This document shows positions 38,696 to 46,372 of a DNA stretch of 64,000 bases, one piece after another; the first letter of the stretch is position 1, and each line of letters opens with the position of its first letter. Position numbers and translations under genes: made by a program. The notes beneath the pieces are model-generated. The model did not search any database, had not been told where the DNA came from, and saw nothing but the letters and a program-made list of their open reading frames with translations. Origin of the DNA: CAWACP01 sp963780655 (GTDB taxonomy: Bacteria; Acidobacteriota; Terriglobia; Bryobacterales; Bryobacteraceae); the NCBI GenBank assembly GCA_963780655.1, contig CAWACP010000003.1:1-64000 (forward strand). The letters are read 5' to 3'.

Positions 38696-39424
38696 TTATC
38701 GCGCACTCACCGCGCGGCTGACGACGGCCCACACGCGCTCAGCCACTTCCTCCGGCGTTCCGAGTCCATCGATAATGCGGATGCGCGCTTGCTCGTGCGC
38801 CGCCAGATCGACATAGGCATCCCGCACGCGGCCATAGAATTCCGGCGTCTGCTCGTCGAGACGCGTTTCCGTGTTCGCATCATCGCGATTGCGCGCATGC
38901 GCGCGCTCGAGCGCCGTCGGCACATCGATATCGATGTACAGGGTGAGATCCGGTTTGAGACCCTGGCAGGCGATGCGATCCACCGTCATCACGATATCGG
39001 CCCCGAGGCCGCGCGCAGCGCCCTGATACACGATGGTGGAATCGGTAAACCGATCGCACAGAACCACCAGGCCCTCATCGAGCGCGGGCAGGATGGCCTC
39101 TTCCACGTTTTGGGCGCGGCAGGCAAACATCAGCAGGAGTTCCGCCACGGCCGAAAGCTCCGCGTTCGCCGAATCCAGCAGGATGCGCCGTATCTGCAGA
39201 CCGATGGCGGTACCGCCGGGCTCGGCCGTCTCCAGCACTTCATGGCCGTGCTGGCGCAGGCGCTCGCCCAGCAGCTTCAATTGAGTGCTTTTGCCGCTCC
39301 CGTCGATGCCTTCCAGCGTGATGAACAGGCCGGGGCGCTTGCCGGCGCCGTTCGTGAGAGCGTCCGCGAGCGGTTCCAGCGCGTCGATGAGAGCAGCCGT
39401 GGGGGCGATGTCAATGGAAGCCAG
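38696..39424 (-). CDS. tmk: Thymidylate kinase with non-ATG start
   Basis: The sequence encodes a complete TMP kinase: P-loop LFITLEGIDGSGKSTQ, DR motif LCDRFTDSTIVYQG, lid region RNRDDANTETRLDEQ and C-terminal helix. It converts dTMP to dTDP. The first ATG in frame (39280) falls after the P-loop, so it cannot be the start. In-frame codons upstream back to a TGA at 39430 contain no ATG, GTG or TTG. A CTG at 39424, preceded by GGGAG, and an ATT at 39415 are the candidates. The extra N-terminal residues (about 30) are not typical of Tmk. Confidence 0.85.
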   Translation of the reverse strand: MASIDIAPTAALIDALEPLADALTNGAGKRPGLFITLEGIDGSGKSTQLKLLGERLRQHGHEVLETAEPGGTAIGLQIRRILLDSANAELSAVAELLLMFACRAQNVEEAILPALDEGLVVLCDRFTDSTIVYQGAARGLGADIVMTVDRIACQGLKPDLTLYIDIDVPTALERAHARNRDDANTETRLDEQTPEFYGRVRDAYVDLAAHEQARIRIIDGLGTPEEVAERVWAVVSRAVSAR

Positions 39425-39466
39425 GTGTCACACTCCCATGCATCGCGATGATTGCAGTTGGCGTTT

Positions 39467-39544
39467 GTGGGGCGGGCGCCTCGCCTGCGGCCGACGCCTC
39501 GTCGGCCTTTTTGCGTGTGTTGGCGGGCGGGGCGCCCGCCCCAG
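39467..39544. repeat. GTGGGGCGGGCGCC palindromic element
   Basis: An inverted-repeat element that starts GTGGGGCGGGCGCCTCGCC and ends GGCGGGGCGCCCGCCCC, with the inner pair GCCGACGCCTC-GTCGGC. The sequence is related to the element in the sulfate-binding protein gene (55446-55550) and to the core of the MITE-like element. It lies between udg and tmk. Confidence 0.75.
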
Positions 39545-39552
39545 ACCATGCA

Positions 39553-40302
39553 TCAATCGTAGACATAATGGAGAACCTTCTTCAGGTCTTCCCAGGCCTC
39601 GCGCTTCGCGTTCTGGTTGTACGGGCGCAGCAGGTACGACGGATGGTACGTCACCATCACCGGGATGTCATGCCACTTGTGCCAGTTTCCACGCAGGCGG
39701 GTGACGCCCTCCTTCGTGCCCAGCAGCGCCTTGGCGGCGGTGGACCCCATGGCGCAGATCGCCTTCGGGCGGATCGCCATAATCTGGCGGTACAAAAAGG
39801 CGCCGCAGATCTCCATTTCATCGGGCAGCGGCGTGCGGTTCTCGGGAGGGCGGCATTTGACGACGTTGCAGATGTAAACGTCAGGCCGGGAAAGCGGGAT
39901 GCCCTCCTTGCTGGCCGTGCCGTCGATCATCTGCGTGAGCAACTGGCCGGCCCGGCCGACGAACGGCAAGCCTTGCTCGTCCTCGTCGGCCCCAGGGCCT
40001 TCCCCTACAAACACCAGCTTCGCCTGCTCATTACCGGATCCGAAAACCAGCTTCTTCCGGGTCTCGCCCAGACGGCAGCGCTTGCAGTCACCTATATCTT
40101 CGCGGATTCTCGCGAGCGTGTCATCGGTCGGGTGCAGGCCAGGCAACACGGAAAGTACCGGGTTCGGCGGAGGAGAAACGCCTGGTACTGGTTTGTCTTT
40201 GTGGAGCGGGCCTTCGGCCTGCACAGCCTGCGCCACGTACAGCGTCTTTACGCCGAGGTCGCGATAGAACGTGAGGTACTGCCGAAGAAGTTCCTCGGTC
40301 AT
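39553..40302 (-). CDS. Type-4 uracil-DNA glycosylase
   Basis: A 249-residue family 4 UDG. The iron-sulfur cysteines are C73 and C76 (CKRCRLGETR), C150 (VVKCRPPENRTPLP) and C166. The uracil-binding motif is VGEGPGADEDEQGLPFVG and the late motif HPSYLLR. It removes uracil from DNA. The N-terminal 65 residues are extra relative to minimal family members. Residues 27-34 (VQAEGPLH) are encoded by a palindromic repeat unit. The start overlaps the coaBC stop by 4 bases. Confidence 0.92.
   Translation of the reverse strand: MTEELLRQYLTFYRDLGVKTLYVAQAVQAEGPLHKDKPVPGVSPPPNPVLSVLPGLHPTDDTLARIREDIGDCKRCRLGETRKKLVFGSGNEQAKLVFVGEGPGADEDEQGLPFVGRAGQLLTQMIDGTASKEGIPLSRPDVYICNVVKCRPPENRTPLPDEMEICGAFLYRQIMAIRPKAICAMGSTAAKALLGTKEGVTRLRGNWHKWHDIPVMVTYHPSYLLRPYNQNAKREAWEDLKKVLHYVYD
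40201..40223. repeat. GTGGAGC hairpin unit inside the uracil-DNA glycosylase gene
   Basis: GTGGAGCGGGCCTTCGGCCT followed by GCA. It is the same word pattern as the unit in the NRPS at 48832-48855 and as the intergenic GTAGAGCAGGC repeats. It is read in frame in a linker region. Confidence 0.6.
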
Positions 40303-41522
40303 GAGTGTTGCAGGGCGTGCAGCGAGAGGCGGAGACGCATAGCTTCGTCCAGAATACGGCCGGCGATGGCGTCCTTCGAGGCGCGCTCCACCGGAATCAC
40401 CTCGCCGGTGCGGAGAACCAGAACCACCTCGTTCTCTTCGGCGTCGAAGCCGGTACCTTCACGGCCCACCAGGTTGCCCACCACCATATCGCAGTTCTTC
40501 GTAGTGAGCTTGCGGCGCGCTTCCTCCACCAGATGGTCGGTCTCAGCGGCGAATCCGATCAGCAGGCGGTCGCCCTTGTACTGGCCGACCTCGGCGAGGA
40601 TATCGGGCGTGGGGTCGAGCTCGATGGAGATCCGCGCCGCCGTCTTCTTCAGCTTCTGCTGGGGAACTGACGCCATATGATAATCGGCCACCGCCGCGGC
40701 CTTGATGATGACCGTGGCCTCGGGCAGATGGCGCAGGACGGCGTCCCTCATCTCGGCAGCGGTATGCACGTGCTCCACGACAGCCCCGGCCGGATCGGAA
40801 AGATGCACGGGCCCCGCAATCAGCACGACTGTGGCGCCGCGGGCAATGGCCGCCTCGGCGAGAGAATAGCCCATTTTGCCGCTGGACCGGTTCGAGATGA
40901 AGCGCACCGGATCGAGCGGCTCCTGGGTGGGCCCCGCCGTCACGATAATCGTTTCGCCATTCAGATCCTGCCGCTTCGGCGCGAGCGCGGCCTCGACGGC
41001 GGAGGCAATCGCCGCGGGCTCAGCCAGCCGTCCTGGCCCTGTTTCGCCGCAGGCCAGCAAACCCTCTCCCGGCTCGACAATAACGTGACCTCGGCTGCGC
41101 AGCGTTTCCACATTCGCCACGGTCGCCGCGTGCCGCCACATGGCCGTGTTCATGGCCGGCGCCAGCACCACCGGACCGGTGAATGCCAGATACATTGTGG
41201 TGAGAAAATCGTCGGCGATGCCGTGCGCCATCTTCGCCAGCAGATCGGCCGTAGCCGGCGCGATCACGAGCACATCGTTTTCGCGCGCCACGGCGATATG
41301 CTCCACCGCGCTCGCGAGAGTCGATTCGGAGCTCTCGGGAGAGAACAGGCCGGTGATGACCTTGCGTCCAGTAAGAGCGGCGAAGGTGAGCGGCGTGACA
41401 AACTGCTGCGCGGCAGAGGTCATAACGGCGCTGACCCGGAAGCCGCGCTCCATGAGAACGCGGGCCAGTTCAGCGGATCTGTAAGCGGCTATGCCGCCTC
41501 CAACGCCCAGCGCAGCGTTCAT
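40299..41522 (-). CDS. coaBC: Bifunctional phosphopantothenoylcysteine decarboxylase/synthase
   Basis: A 407-residue protein. The N-terminal CoaC flavoprotein domain has GGIAAYRSAELARVL, the active His in VEHIAVAR, and LAPAMNTAMW with the conserved Asn. The C-terminal CoaB domain has TAGPTQEPLDPVRFISNRSSGKMG and a KLKK lysine motif. Together they make 4'-phosphopantetheine from phosphopantothenate for coenzyme A. The N-terminus lacks the usual few residues before LGVGGG but looks complete. It lies directly after rpoZ, as in many bacteria. Confidence 0.93.
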   Translation of the reverse strand: MNAALGVGGGIAAYRSAELARVLMERGFRVSAVMTSAAQQFVTPLTFAALTGRKVITGLFSPESSESTLASAVEHIAVARENDVLVIAPATADLLAKMAHGIADDFLTTMYLAFTGPVVLAPAMNTAMWRHAATVANVETLRSRGHVIVEPGEGLLACGETGPGRLAEPAAIASAVEAALAPKRQDLNGETIIVTAGPTQEPLDPVRFISNRSSGKMGYSLAEAAIARGATVVLIAGPVHLSDPAGAVVEHVHTAAEMRDAVLRHLPEATVIIKAAAVADYHMASVPQQKLKKTAARISIELDPTPDILAEVGQYKGDRLLIGFAAETDHLVEEARRKLTTKNCDMVVGNLVGREGTGFDAEENEVVLVLRTGEVIPVERASKDAIAGRILDEAMRLRLSLHALQHS

Positions 41523-41528
41523 CCGGGA

Positions 41529-41783
41529 TCAGCCGAGGTCCGCCTGCTCGACCGCCTCCGGCTCTGGATTCTGCATCGGATCGCTGTAGTTCACCAGACC
41601 GCGCCTCACCTCTTCCATCGCCGTGATGGTGGGCTTGCGCGACGTGGTCGGCAGAAATGAGCGCGATCCATTCTGAAGCTGGCGGGCGCGTTTCGCGGCC
41701 ACAATGATGAAACGGTAAGTGCTGGCTTCCGGGTCGTCCGGAATGGTGTAAGCAGCGTTAACTCTCTCGGTCATCTCGATCAA
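41529..41783 (-). CDS. rpoZ: RNA polymerase omega subunit-like protein
   Basis: An 84-residue protein. Its core, TYRFIIVAAKRARQLQNGSR and KPTITAMEEVRRGLVNY, matches the RpoZ fold (the ..A..AR.i..G..... pattern followed by K....A..E...G). It helps assemble RNA polymerase. The start overlaps the gmk stop by 4 bases, the conserved gmk-rpoZ-coaBC order. Confidence 0.87.
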   Translation of the reverse strand: MIEMTERVNAAYTIPDDPEASTYRFIIVAAKRARQLQNGSRSFLPTTSRKPTITAMEEVRRGLVNYSDPMQNPEPEAVEQADLG

Positions 41784-42394
41784 ACCTCCTGCTCGAACGT
41801 CTTCAGAATGGGGCGCAGCCGCGCTTCCATCTTCTCCCGGCGCACACGTTCAGCGAGAACAATGGCGCGCAGGATGTCCGCCGATTCAACGACGTCATCG
41901 TTCACCAGCACATAATCGTACCGGCGATAGTTGCGAATCTCTTCGGCGGCTTCACGCAGGCGCCGTTGGATTACGGATTCAGCGTCTTCCGACCGGGCAC
42001 GCAGCCGCTCCTCGAGGACCTGCCGGGAAGGAGCCAGAACAAAAACGCTGACAGCTTCCGGAAGCGCTGTCTTTAATTGTTGCGCACCCTGGACATCGAT
42101 GTCGAGTATCAGATCCTTGCCCTCGGCCACCGCCTCGTCATAGGTGGATCGATGGGTGCCGTAGTAGTTGCCGAAAACGCAGGCCCACTCAAGGAATTCT
42201 TCACGTTGCAGCCGTAACTCGAACTCTTCACGAGAGATATAGAAGTAGTCCTGCCCATCCACTTCGGTTCCCCGTGGCGGCCGAGTGGTGTAGGAAACAG
42301 AGAAACGGAGGCCCTCGACGGAAGCCAGCAGGCGGCGCACCAGCGTGGATTTACCCGACCCCGATGGCGCCGAGATGATGAAAACCGTGGTCAT
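41780..42394 (-). CDS. gmk: Guanylate kinase
   Basis: A 204-residue guanylate kinase. It has P-loop ISAPSGSGKSTLVRRLL, GMP-binding segment SYTTRPPRGTEVDGQDYFYI and lid/catalytic region DIDVQGAQQLKT. It phosphorylates GMP to GDP. It overlaps yicC upstream and rpoZ downstream by 4 bases each, so the run is translationally coupled. Confidence 0.95.
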   Translation of the reverse strand: MTTVFIISAPSGSGKSTLVRRLLASVEGLRFSVSYTTRPPRGTEVDGQDYFYISREEFELRLQREEFLEWACVFGNYYGTHRSTYDEAVAEGKDLILDIDVQGAQQLKTALPEAVSVFVLAPSRQVLEERLRARSEDAESVIQRRLREAAEEIRNYRRYDYVLVNDDVVESADILRAIVLAERVRREKMEARLRPILKTFEQEV

Positions 42395-43290
42395 TCGAGA
42401 TTCAGCGCCTGCTCGCGGATCTTCTCCACGTCAGCCTTGGTGGCCAGCGCAAGATCGGTAATACGCAGCCCGGCCTCGCCGATTCCGGTGGTCTTCGAAA
42501 GAATGGTATTGGTCTCCCGGTTCATTTCCTGAAGAAGAAAATCGAGCTTCTTGCCCACCTCGCCACCGGCATCGAGCAGCTCGTCCACCTGGGCGGCGTG
42601 GATCTTCAGGCGCGCGATCTCCTCGCTGACGTCGCTGCGGTCGGCAAGGATGGCGGCTTCCTGCGCGACGCGCTGCGGATCGATGGTCGCGCCGCGGAGC
42701 AGTTCGCCCAGACGCTCGGTGAGCCGGTTCTGCAGCAGCGGCGCAGCCTGGCGCCGGATGTTCTCCAGTTCGGCCGCGCGCTCGCGAACGGCCCGGTTGT
42801 GTTCGCGAATAACGGCGGCAAGCTGGCCGCCTTCCCTGGCACGGAACTCGTTGAGCTGCGAAATCGCCTCATGGGCCAGGCCGACGATTTCGGCCTCGGC
42901 CGCGGCCGGCAGCGGCTGGTCCGTTTCGCCCGCAACCATGCCGGGCAGGCGCAGGGCCGCGTTCAGGTCCGGCTGAGCGCCCGCGATACCAAGCTCGCTC
43001 GCGGCCTGCCGGAACGCGCTCATCCACGCGTGAAAGAGCGCCTCGTTCAAACCGCTGGCGCCCTCCGTGGTTGGCGCGTAAGTGGCGCGAATGTCCAGAT
43101 GTCCTCGCGATGCCTGCTGCTTAATGGCCGCTCGCATGGGGCCCTCGAAGGCATCGAAAGCAGCCGGCAGATGGAAGTGCAGATCGAGTCCACGATGGTT
43201 GAGGCTCTTGATGGAGATGGAAATCTCGCCCCATTCAGTAGAGGCCTGCGCCCGGGCATAGCCGGTCATGCTGCGCACAGGAGAGCTCAT
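42391..43290 (-). CDS. yicC: YicC-family endoribonuclease-like protein
   Basis: A 299-residue YicC/YloC protein. The N-terminal motif is SMTGYARAQ and IKSLNHRGLDLHFHLP. The middle is RRGHLD-like (SRGHLDIRATY). The C-terminal motif is GKKLDFLLQEMNRETNTILSK. The family stabilises or cuts RNA in E. coli and B. subtilis. I start at ATG 43290. The upstream ATG at 43326 is part of a palindromic repeat. The gene is coupled to gmk. Confidence 0.9.
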   Translation of the reverse strand: MSSPVRSMTGYARAQASTEWGEISISIKSLNHRGLDLHFHLPAAFDAFEGPMRAAIKQQASRGHLDIRATYAPTTEGASGLNEALFHAWMSAFRQAASELGIAGAQPDLNAALRLPGMVAGETDQPLPAAAEAEIVGLAHEAISQLNEFRAREGGQLAAVIREHNRAVRERAAELENIRRQAAPLLQNRLTERLGELLRGATIDPQRVAQEAAILADRSDVSEEIARLKIHAAQVDELLDAGGEVGKKLDFLLQEMNRETNTILSKTTGIGEAGLRITDLALATKADVEKIREQALNLE

Positions 43291-43302
43291 GGAAGGCCCC
43301 CA

Positions 43303-43357
43303 GTAGAGCAGGCTTTCAGCCTGCAACCTGACGAAGCAGGCTGAAAGCCTGCTCTAC
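43303..43357. repeat. Bipartite GCAGGC hairpin repeat, copy 5
   Basis: GTAGAGCAGGCTTTCAGCCT and its inverse AGGCTGAAAGCCTGCTCTAC, about 15 bases apart. It fills the gap between msbA and yicC, two genes on the same strand, so transcripts of the operon must read through it. Confidence 0.85.
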
Positions 43358-43363
43358 GAGCCT

Positions 43364-45190
43364 TCACGGGTTCACCGCCGGATCGGGCAGGAACTGCAGA
43401 TCGTGCAGGCGTTGGTAAATGCCTCCGCCGCCGATCAGCTCGTCATGCGAACCGACCTCCGCGATGCGGCCCTGGTCGAGCACCACGATCTTGTCCGCCC
43501 GGCGAATAGTAGAGAGCCTGTGTGCGATCACGATTACCGTTCGATTCTCCATCAGTTTGTGAAGGGCCTGCTGTACCAGCACCTCCGATTCCGTATCGAG
43601 GTGCGACGTGGCCTCGTCGAGAATCAGGATGGGCGCGTTTTTCAGAAGCGCGCGAGCAATGGCGATGCGCTGCCGCTGCCCGCCGCTGAGGCGCACGCCT
43701 CGCTCGCCGATCAGCGTATCGTAGCCGAGCGGCATCTTCGAAATGAACTCCTCGGCCAGCGCGTTGCGTGCGGCGGCGCGGATCTCATCGGGCCTGGCGT
43801 TGCGCTTTCCGTACCGGATATTGTTCGCTACGGTGTCGTTGAACAGGAAGGTGTCCTGCGCAACCACCGCGATCTTGTCGCGCAGCGAGGCCAGTTGCAG
43901 ATCGCGAATATCGCGGCCGTCAATGCGAATCGATCCGCCGGTCACGTCGTAAAAGCGCGGAACAAGATTGGCCAGAGTTGTTTTGCCCGCCCCGCTCGGA
44001 CCCACCAGCGCCGCCACCTCGCCGGCCTTCACTTCCAGGTTGATGCCGGAAAGCATGAAGCCGCCGGGCGCCTCGGGATATCGAAACGTAACGTCGCTGA
44101 GCTGAATCGAGTGCTGGAATTTCGCCAGCCGCGCGGCGTTCGGCTTCTCCACGACGTGCTGCGTTCCATCGAGATACTCGAAAACCTTCTGCGATGCGCC
44201 GAGCGCCTGCTGGAAGATGTTGTGAATACCGGTCAGTCGCTTCACGGGTTCGTACAGGAACAAGAGCGCCATCACGAAGCTGGTGAACTGGCCCGTGGTC
44301 ATGTGCTGGGCCTTGATCTCCGCGCGCGCGTAGGTGAGCAGCGCCACGATGGTCAGCGCGCCAAACAGCTCGATGAGAGGCGATGGGATGGCCTGCAGAG
44401 CGACATAGCGCAGCATGCTGGAGCGCAGCCGCTTCGCCGCCAGACGGAAGCGGTTCGACTCCATCTCTTCCGTGCCGAACGACTTCACCACGTGATGCCC
44501 GCTGATGGTCTCCTGCAGAATCTGGTTCATCTCCGCGGTGTCGTCCTGCGCGCTCCGGCTGGTTTTGCGGATGCGCCGCCCAAGCCGCGCCGTGGGGGCG
44601 AGTACGAACGGAAGGACGGTTAGGCTGACCGCGGCGAGTTTCCAGTCGCTCTGGATCACGACGAATACCAGCGCGGCCGTCATGAAGCTCTGCCGCAGGA
44701 AATCGGCGAGCATGTTGGACACCGCCGTCTGGATCTTGTCGATGTCATTCATGATGGACGACATCAGGCGTCCGGTCGAGTTCGCCTGAAAGAACTGCGT
44801 ATCCTGCCGGAGCACCCGGTCGAACGCGGCCTGACGCAGATCCATCACCGTTGAGAGGCCGACGTAGTTAATAAGATAGTTGCCGAAATAATCGCAGAAG
44901 CCGCGCAGCAGCATGGCGCACACGAGCGCTCCGGCCACCATGGTCCAGATGTTGTGGATGTCGCGCGGCATCAGGCTCTGCAGGTAGAACGGCCGGTGCA
45001 GCAGCGGAATGGTAAAAAGCAGGACAGGCTTATCGGCGGATGTGGGGTCGAGAACGCGGTCGAAAATCGGGCCCACCAGCAGCACCACCAGTCCCTGCAT
45101 CGCACCGACGCCGGCCATGAGGATCACGCTGGCAAACAGCGGCGTGGACCACGGCCGCACATAGCGCAGCAGGCGGCGAAGTTCGCTCAC
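43364..45190 (-). CDS. msbA: Lipid A export ABC transporter (MsbA-like)
   Basis: A 608-residue half-transporter. A six-helix membrane domain is followed by an ATPase. It has the intracellular loop VLRQDTQFFQANSTGRLMSSIMNDIDKIQ, split here by its conserved FF..N..G core, then Walker A GPSGAGKTT, signature RLSGGQRQRIAIARA and Walker B ILILDEATSHLD. Its place beside a glycosyltransferase 9 gene and the usual gmk cluster favours lipid A-core flipping. A general multidrug exporter is the alternative. Confidence 0.85.
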   Translation of the reverse strand: MSELRRLLRYVRPWSTPLFASVILMAGVGAMQGLVVLLVGPIFDRVLDPTSADKPVLLFTIPLLHRPFYLQSLMPRDIHNIWTMVAGALVCAMLLRGFCDYFGNYLINYVGLSTVMDLRQAAFDRVLRQDTQFFQANSTGRLMSSIMNDIDKIQTAVSNMLADFLRQSFMTAALVFVVIQSDWKLAAVSLTVLPFVLAPTARLGRRIRKTSRSAQDDTAEMNQILQETISGHHVVKSFGTEEMESNRFRLAAKRLRSSMLRYVALQAIPSPLIELFGALTIVALLTYARAEIKAQHMTTGQFTSFVMALLFLYEPVKRLTGIHNIFQQALGASQKVFEYLDGTQHVVEKPNAARLAKFQHSIQLSDVTFRYPEAPGGFMLSGINLEVKAGEVAALVGPSGAGKTTLANLVPRFYDVTGGSIRIDGRDIRDLQLASLRDKIAVVAQDTFLFNDTVANNIRYGKRNARPDEIRAAARNALAEEFISKMPLGYDTLIGERGVRLSGGQRQRIAIARALLKNAPILILDEATSHLDTESEVLVQQALHKLMENRTVIVIAHRLSTIRRADKIVVLDQGRIAEVGSHDELIGGGGIYQRLHDLQFLPDPAVNP

Positions 45191-46098
45191 GCGTGCACCC
45201 GCAAGCGCTCGAGCGCCCCGATAGCGCGTTCCGGGGAGATCGCGTGGATGCCGGCCGCGTCAGCAAGCACAACCGACTCGGTCTTCCACGGCCGCCAGCG
45301 ATCGATGTCAGAATTGCCGAAAAAGACGATCACCGGCAGGCCGAAAGCCGCGGCAATATGGGCAGGTCCGCTGTCGTTTCCGGCAAACAGCGCGGCGCCG
45401 GCCACGAGGTCCTTCAGTTCCTCAATGCTCGCGCCGTGGACGCGGCGGAACTGGCGAAAAGCCGCCATGTCGTCTGACGCTGCCCCGACGAAAACCGCTT
45501 CCAGACCGCAGGCGCGTTCCAGATGCATAGCGAGTGCGGTGAAATGCGCGGCCGGCCACGTCTTGTCCACGGAGGACGCGAAGGGATGCAGAACGGCGTA
45601 GTTGCCGCGCGCCACCGGCTGTGCGGTGAAGAGCCGGGCCGCGGGAATCTCGCGCAGCGGCGCGCCGAGCCAGAACATCGCCGAAGCCATGTGTTCCGCC
45701 GTATGGGCGGTGCGGCCAATGTCCAGGATCTGTGCCGGCTTCGGAATGCGCAGGTTATAGGCGGCCTGAAAGCGGAAGTGCTCAAAGCCGGCGCGGAGCC
45801 GCGCGCACGACGCGAGAGTCAGTTGCAGGCTGCGCGTGCCGCCATGCAGGTTGATGCAAAGCCCGGAACGCCATTGCGCAATCGCGGCGACAGAGGGAGG
45901 AAGGATCGCGTTCACCGCCGGGTTGCCGGCATAAACGGCCGCGAACCGGTCCTCCACCACAACGCCGATTTCCAGATCGGGCCGGGCCTCCTTCAGCAGC
46001 TCGAGGGCGGGCGTCGAGAGGACGCAATCGCCCAGCGAACGAAGGCGCACCACCGCCACGCGCGCGCGTTCGGCGAGACGGTGGAGAACAGAATCCAT
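45187..46098 (-). CDS. Glycosyltransferase family 9 (heptosyltransferase-like)
   Basis: A 303-residue GT9 enzyme. The N-terminal motif is VVRLRSLGDCVLSTPALELL, the central segment YAVLHPFASSVDKTWPAAHF and the nucleotide-sugar site FAGNDSGPAHIAAAFGLPVIVFFG. GT9 enzymes add heptose to the LPS inner core. The hddA/hddC genes at the other end of the window would supply activated heptose. Overlap with msbA by 4 bases supports a surface-glycolipid role. Confidence 0.88.
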   Translation of the reverse strand: MDSVLHRLAERARVAVVRLRSLGDCVLSTPALELLKEARPDLEIGVVVEDRFAAVYAGNPAVNAILPPSVAAIAQWRSGLCINLHGGTRSLQLTLASCARLRAGFEHFRFQAAYNLRIPKPAQILDIGRTAHTAEHMASAMFWLGAPLREIPAARLFTAQPVARGNYAVLHPFASSVDKTWPAAHFTALAMHLERACGLEAVFVGAASDDMAAFRQFRRVHGASIEELKDLVAGAALFAGNDSGPAHIAAAFGLPVIVFFGNSDIDRWRPWKTESVVLADAAGIHAISPERAIGALERLRVHA

Positions 46099-46107
46099 CC
46101 GCTGAAA

Positions 46108-46278
46108 CTATTCTTCGATCCTGGCCTCGTCGATGAGCATGACGGGAATGTCGTCGCGGATGGGATACACCCGTTTGCACTCGACGCACTTGAGCCCGCT
46201 GCCGTCCGGCTTGAGTTCCACAGTGGCCTTGCAGAGCGGACAGACCAGGATATCCAGAAGCTCCTTGCTGATAGGCAT
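46108..46278 (-). CDS. Trm112-like small zinc protein
   Basis: A 56-residue protein: MPISKELLDILVCPLCKATV, then a second pair in LKCVECKRVYPI and the ending DDIPVML. Four cysteines (13, 16, 31, 34) form a zinc ribbon. The family (Trm112/YcaR/UPF0434) activates methyltransferases or is of unknown role in bacteria. It lies 9 bases upstream of the glycosyltransferase gene on the same strand, heading this run. Confidence 0.88.
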   Translation of the reverse strand: MPISKELLDILVCPLCKATVELKPDGSGLKCVECKRVYPIRDDIPVMLIDEARIEE

Positions 46279-46372
46279 GGGTCATTTCAAGTGTAACAAG
46301 GGGTCGATTCTATGTGGCGCATTGTTTCTGCCGATCAGGCCCAGGTCCCGCAACAACCGGTGTTGACTGCTG

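Noticed and set aside
43291..43326. Longer start for yicC
   Set aside because: The extra codons come from the hairpin repeat, and the conserved N-terminus begins at the later ATG 43290.
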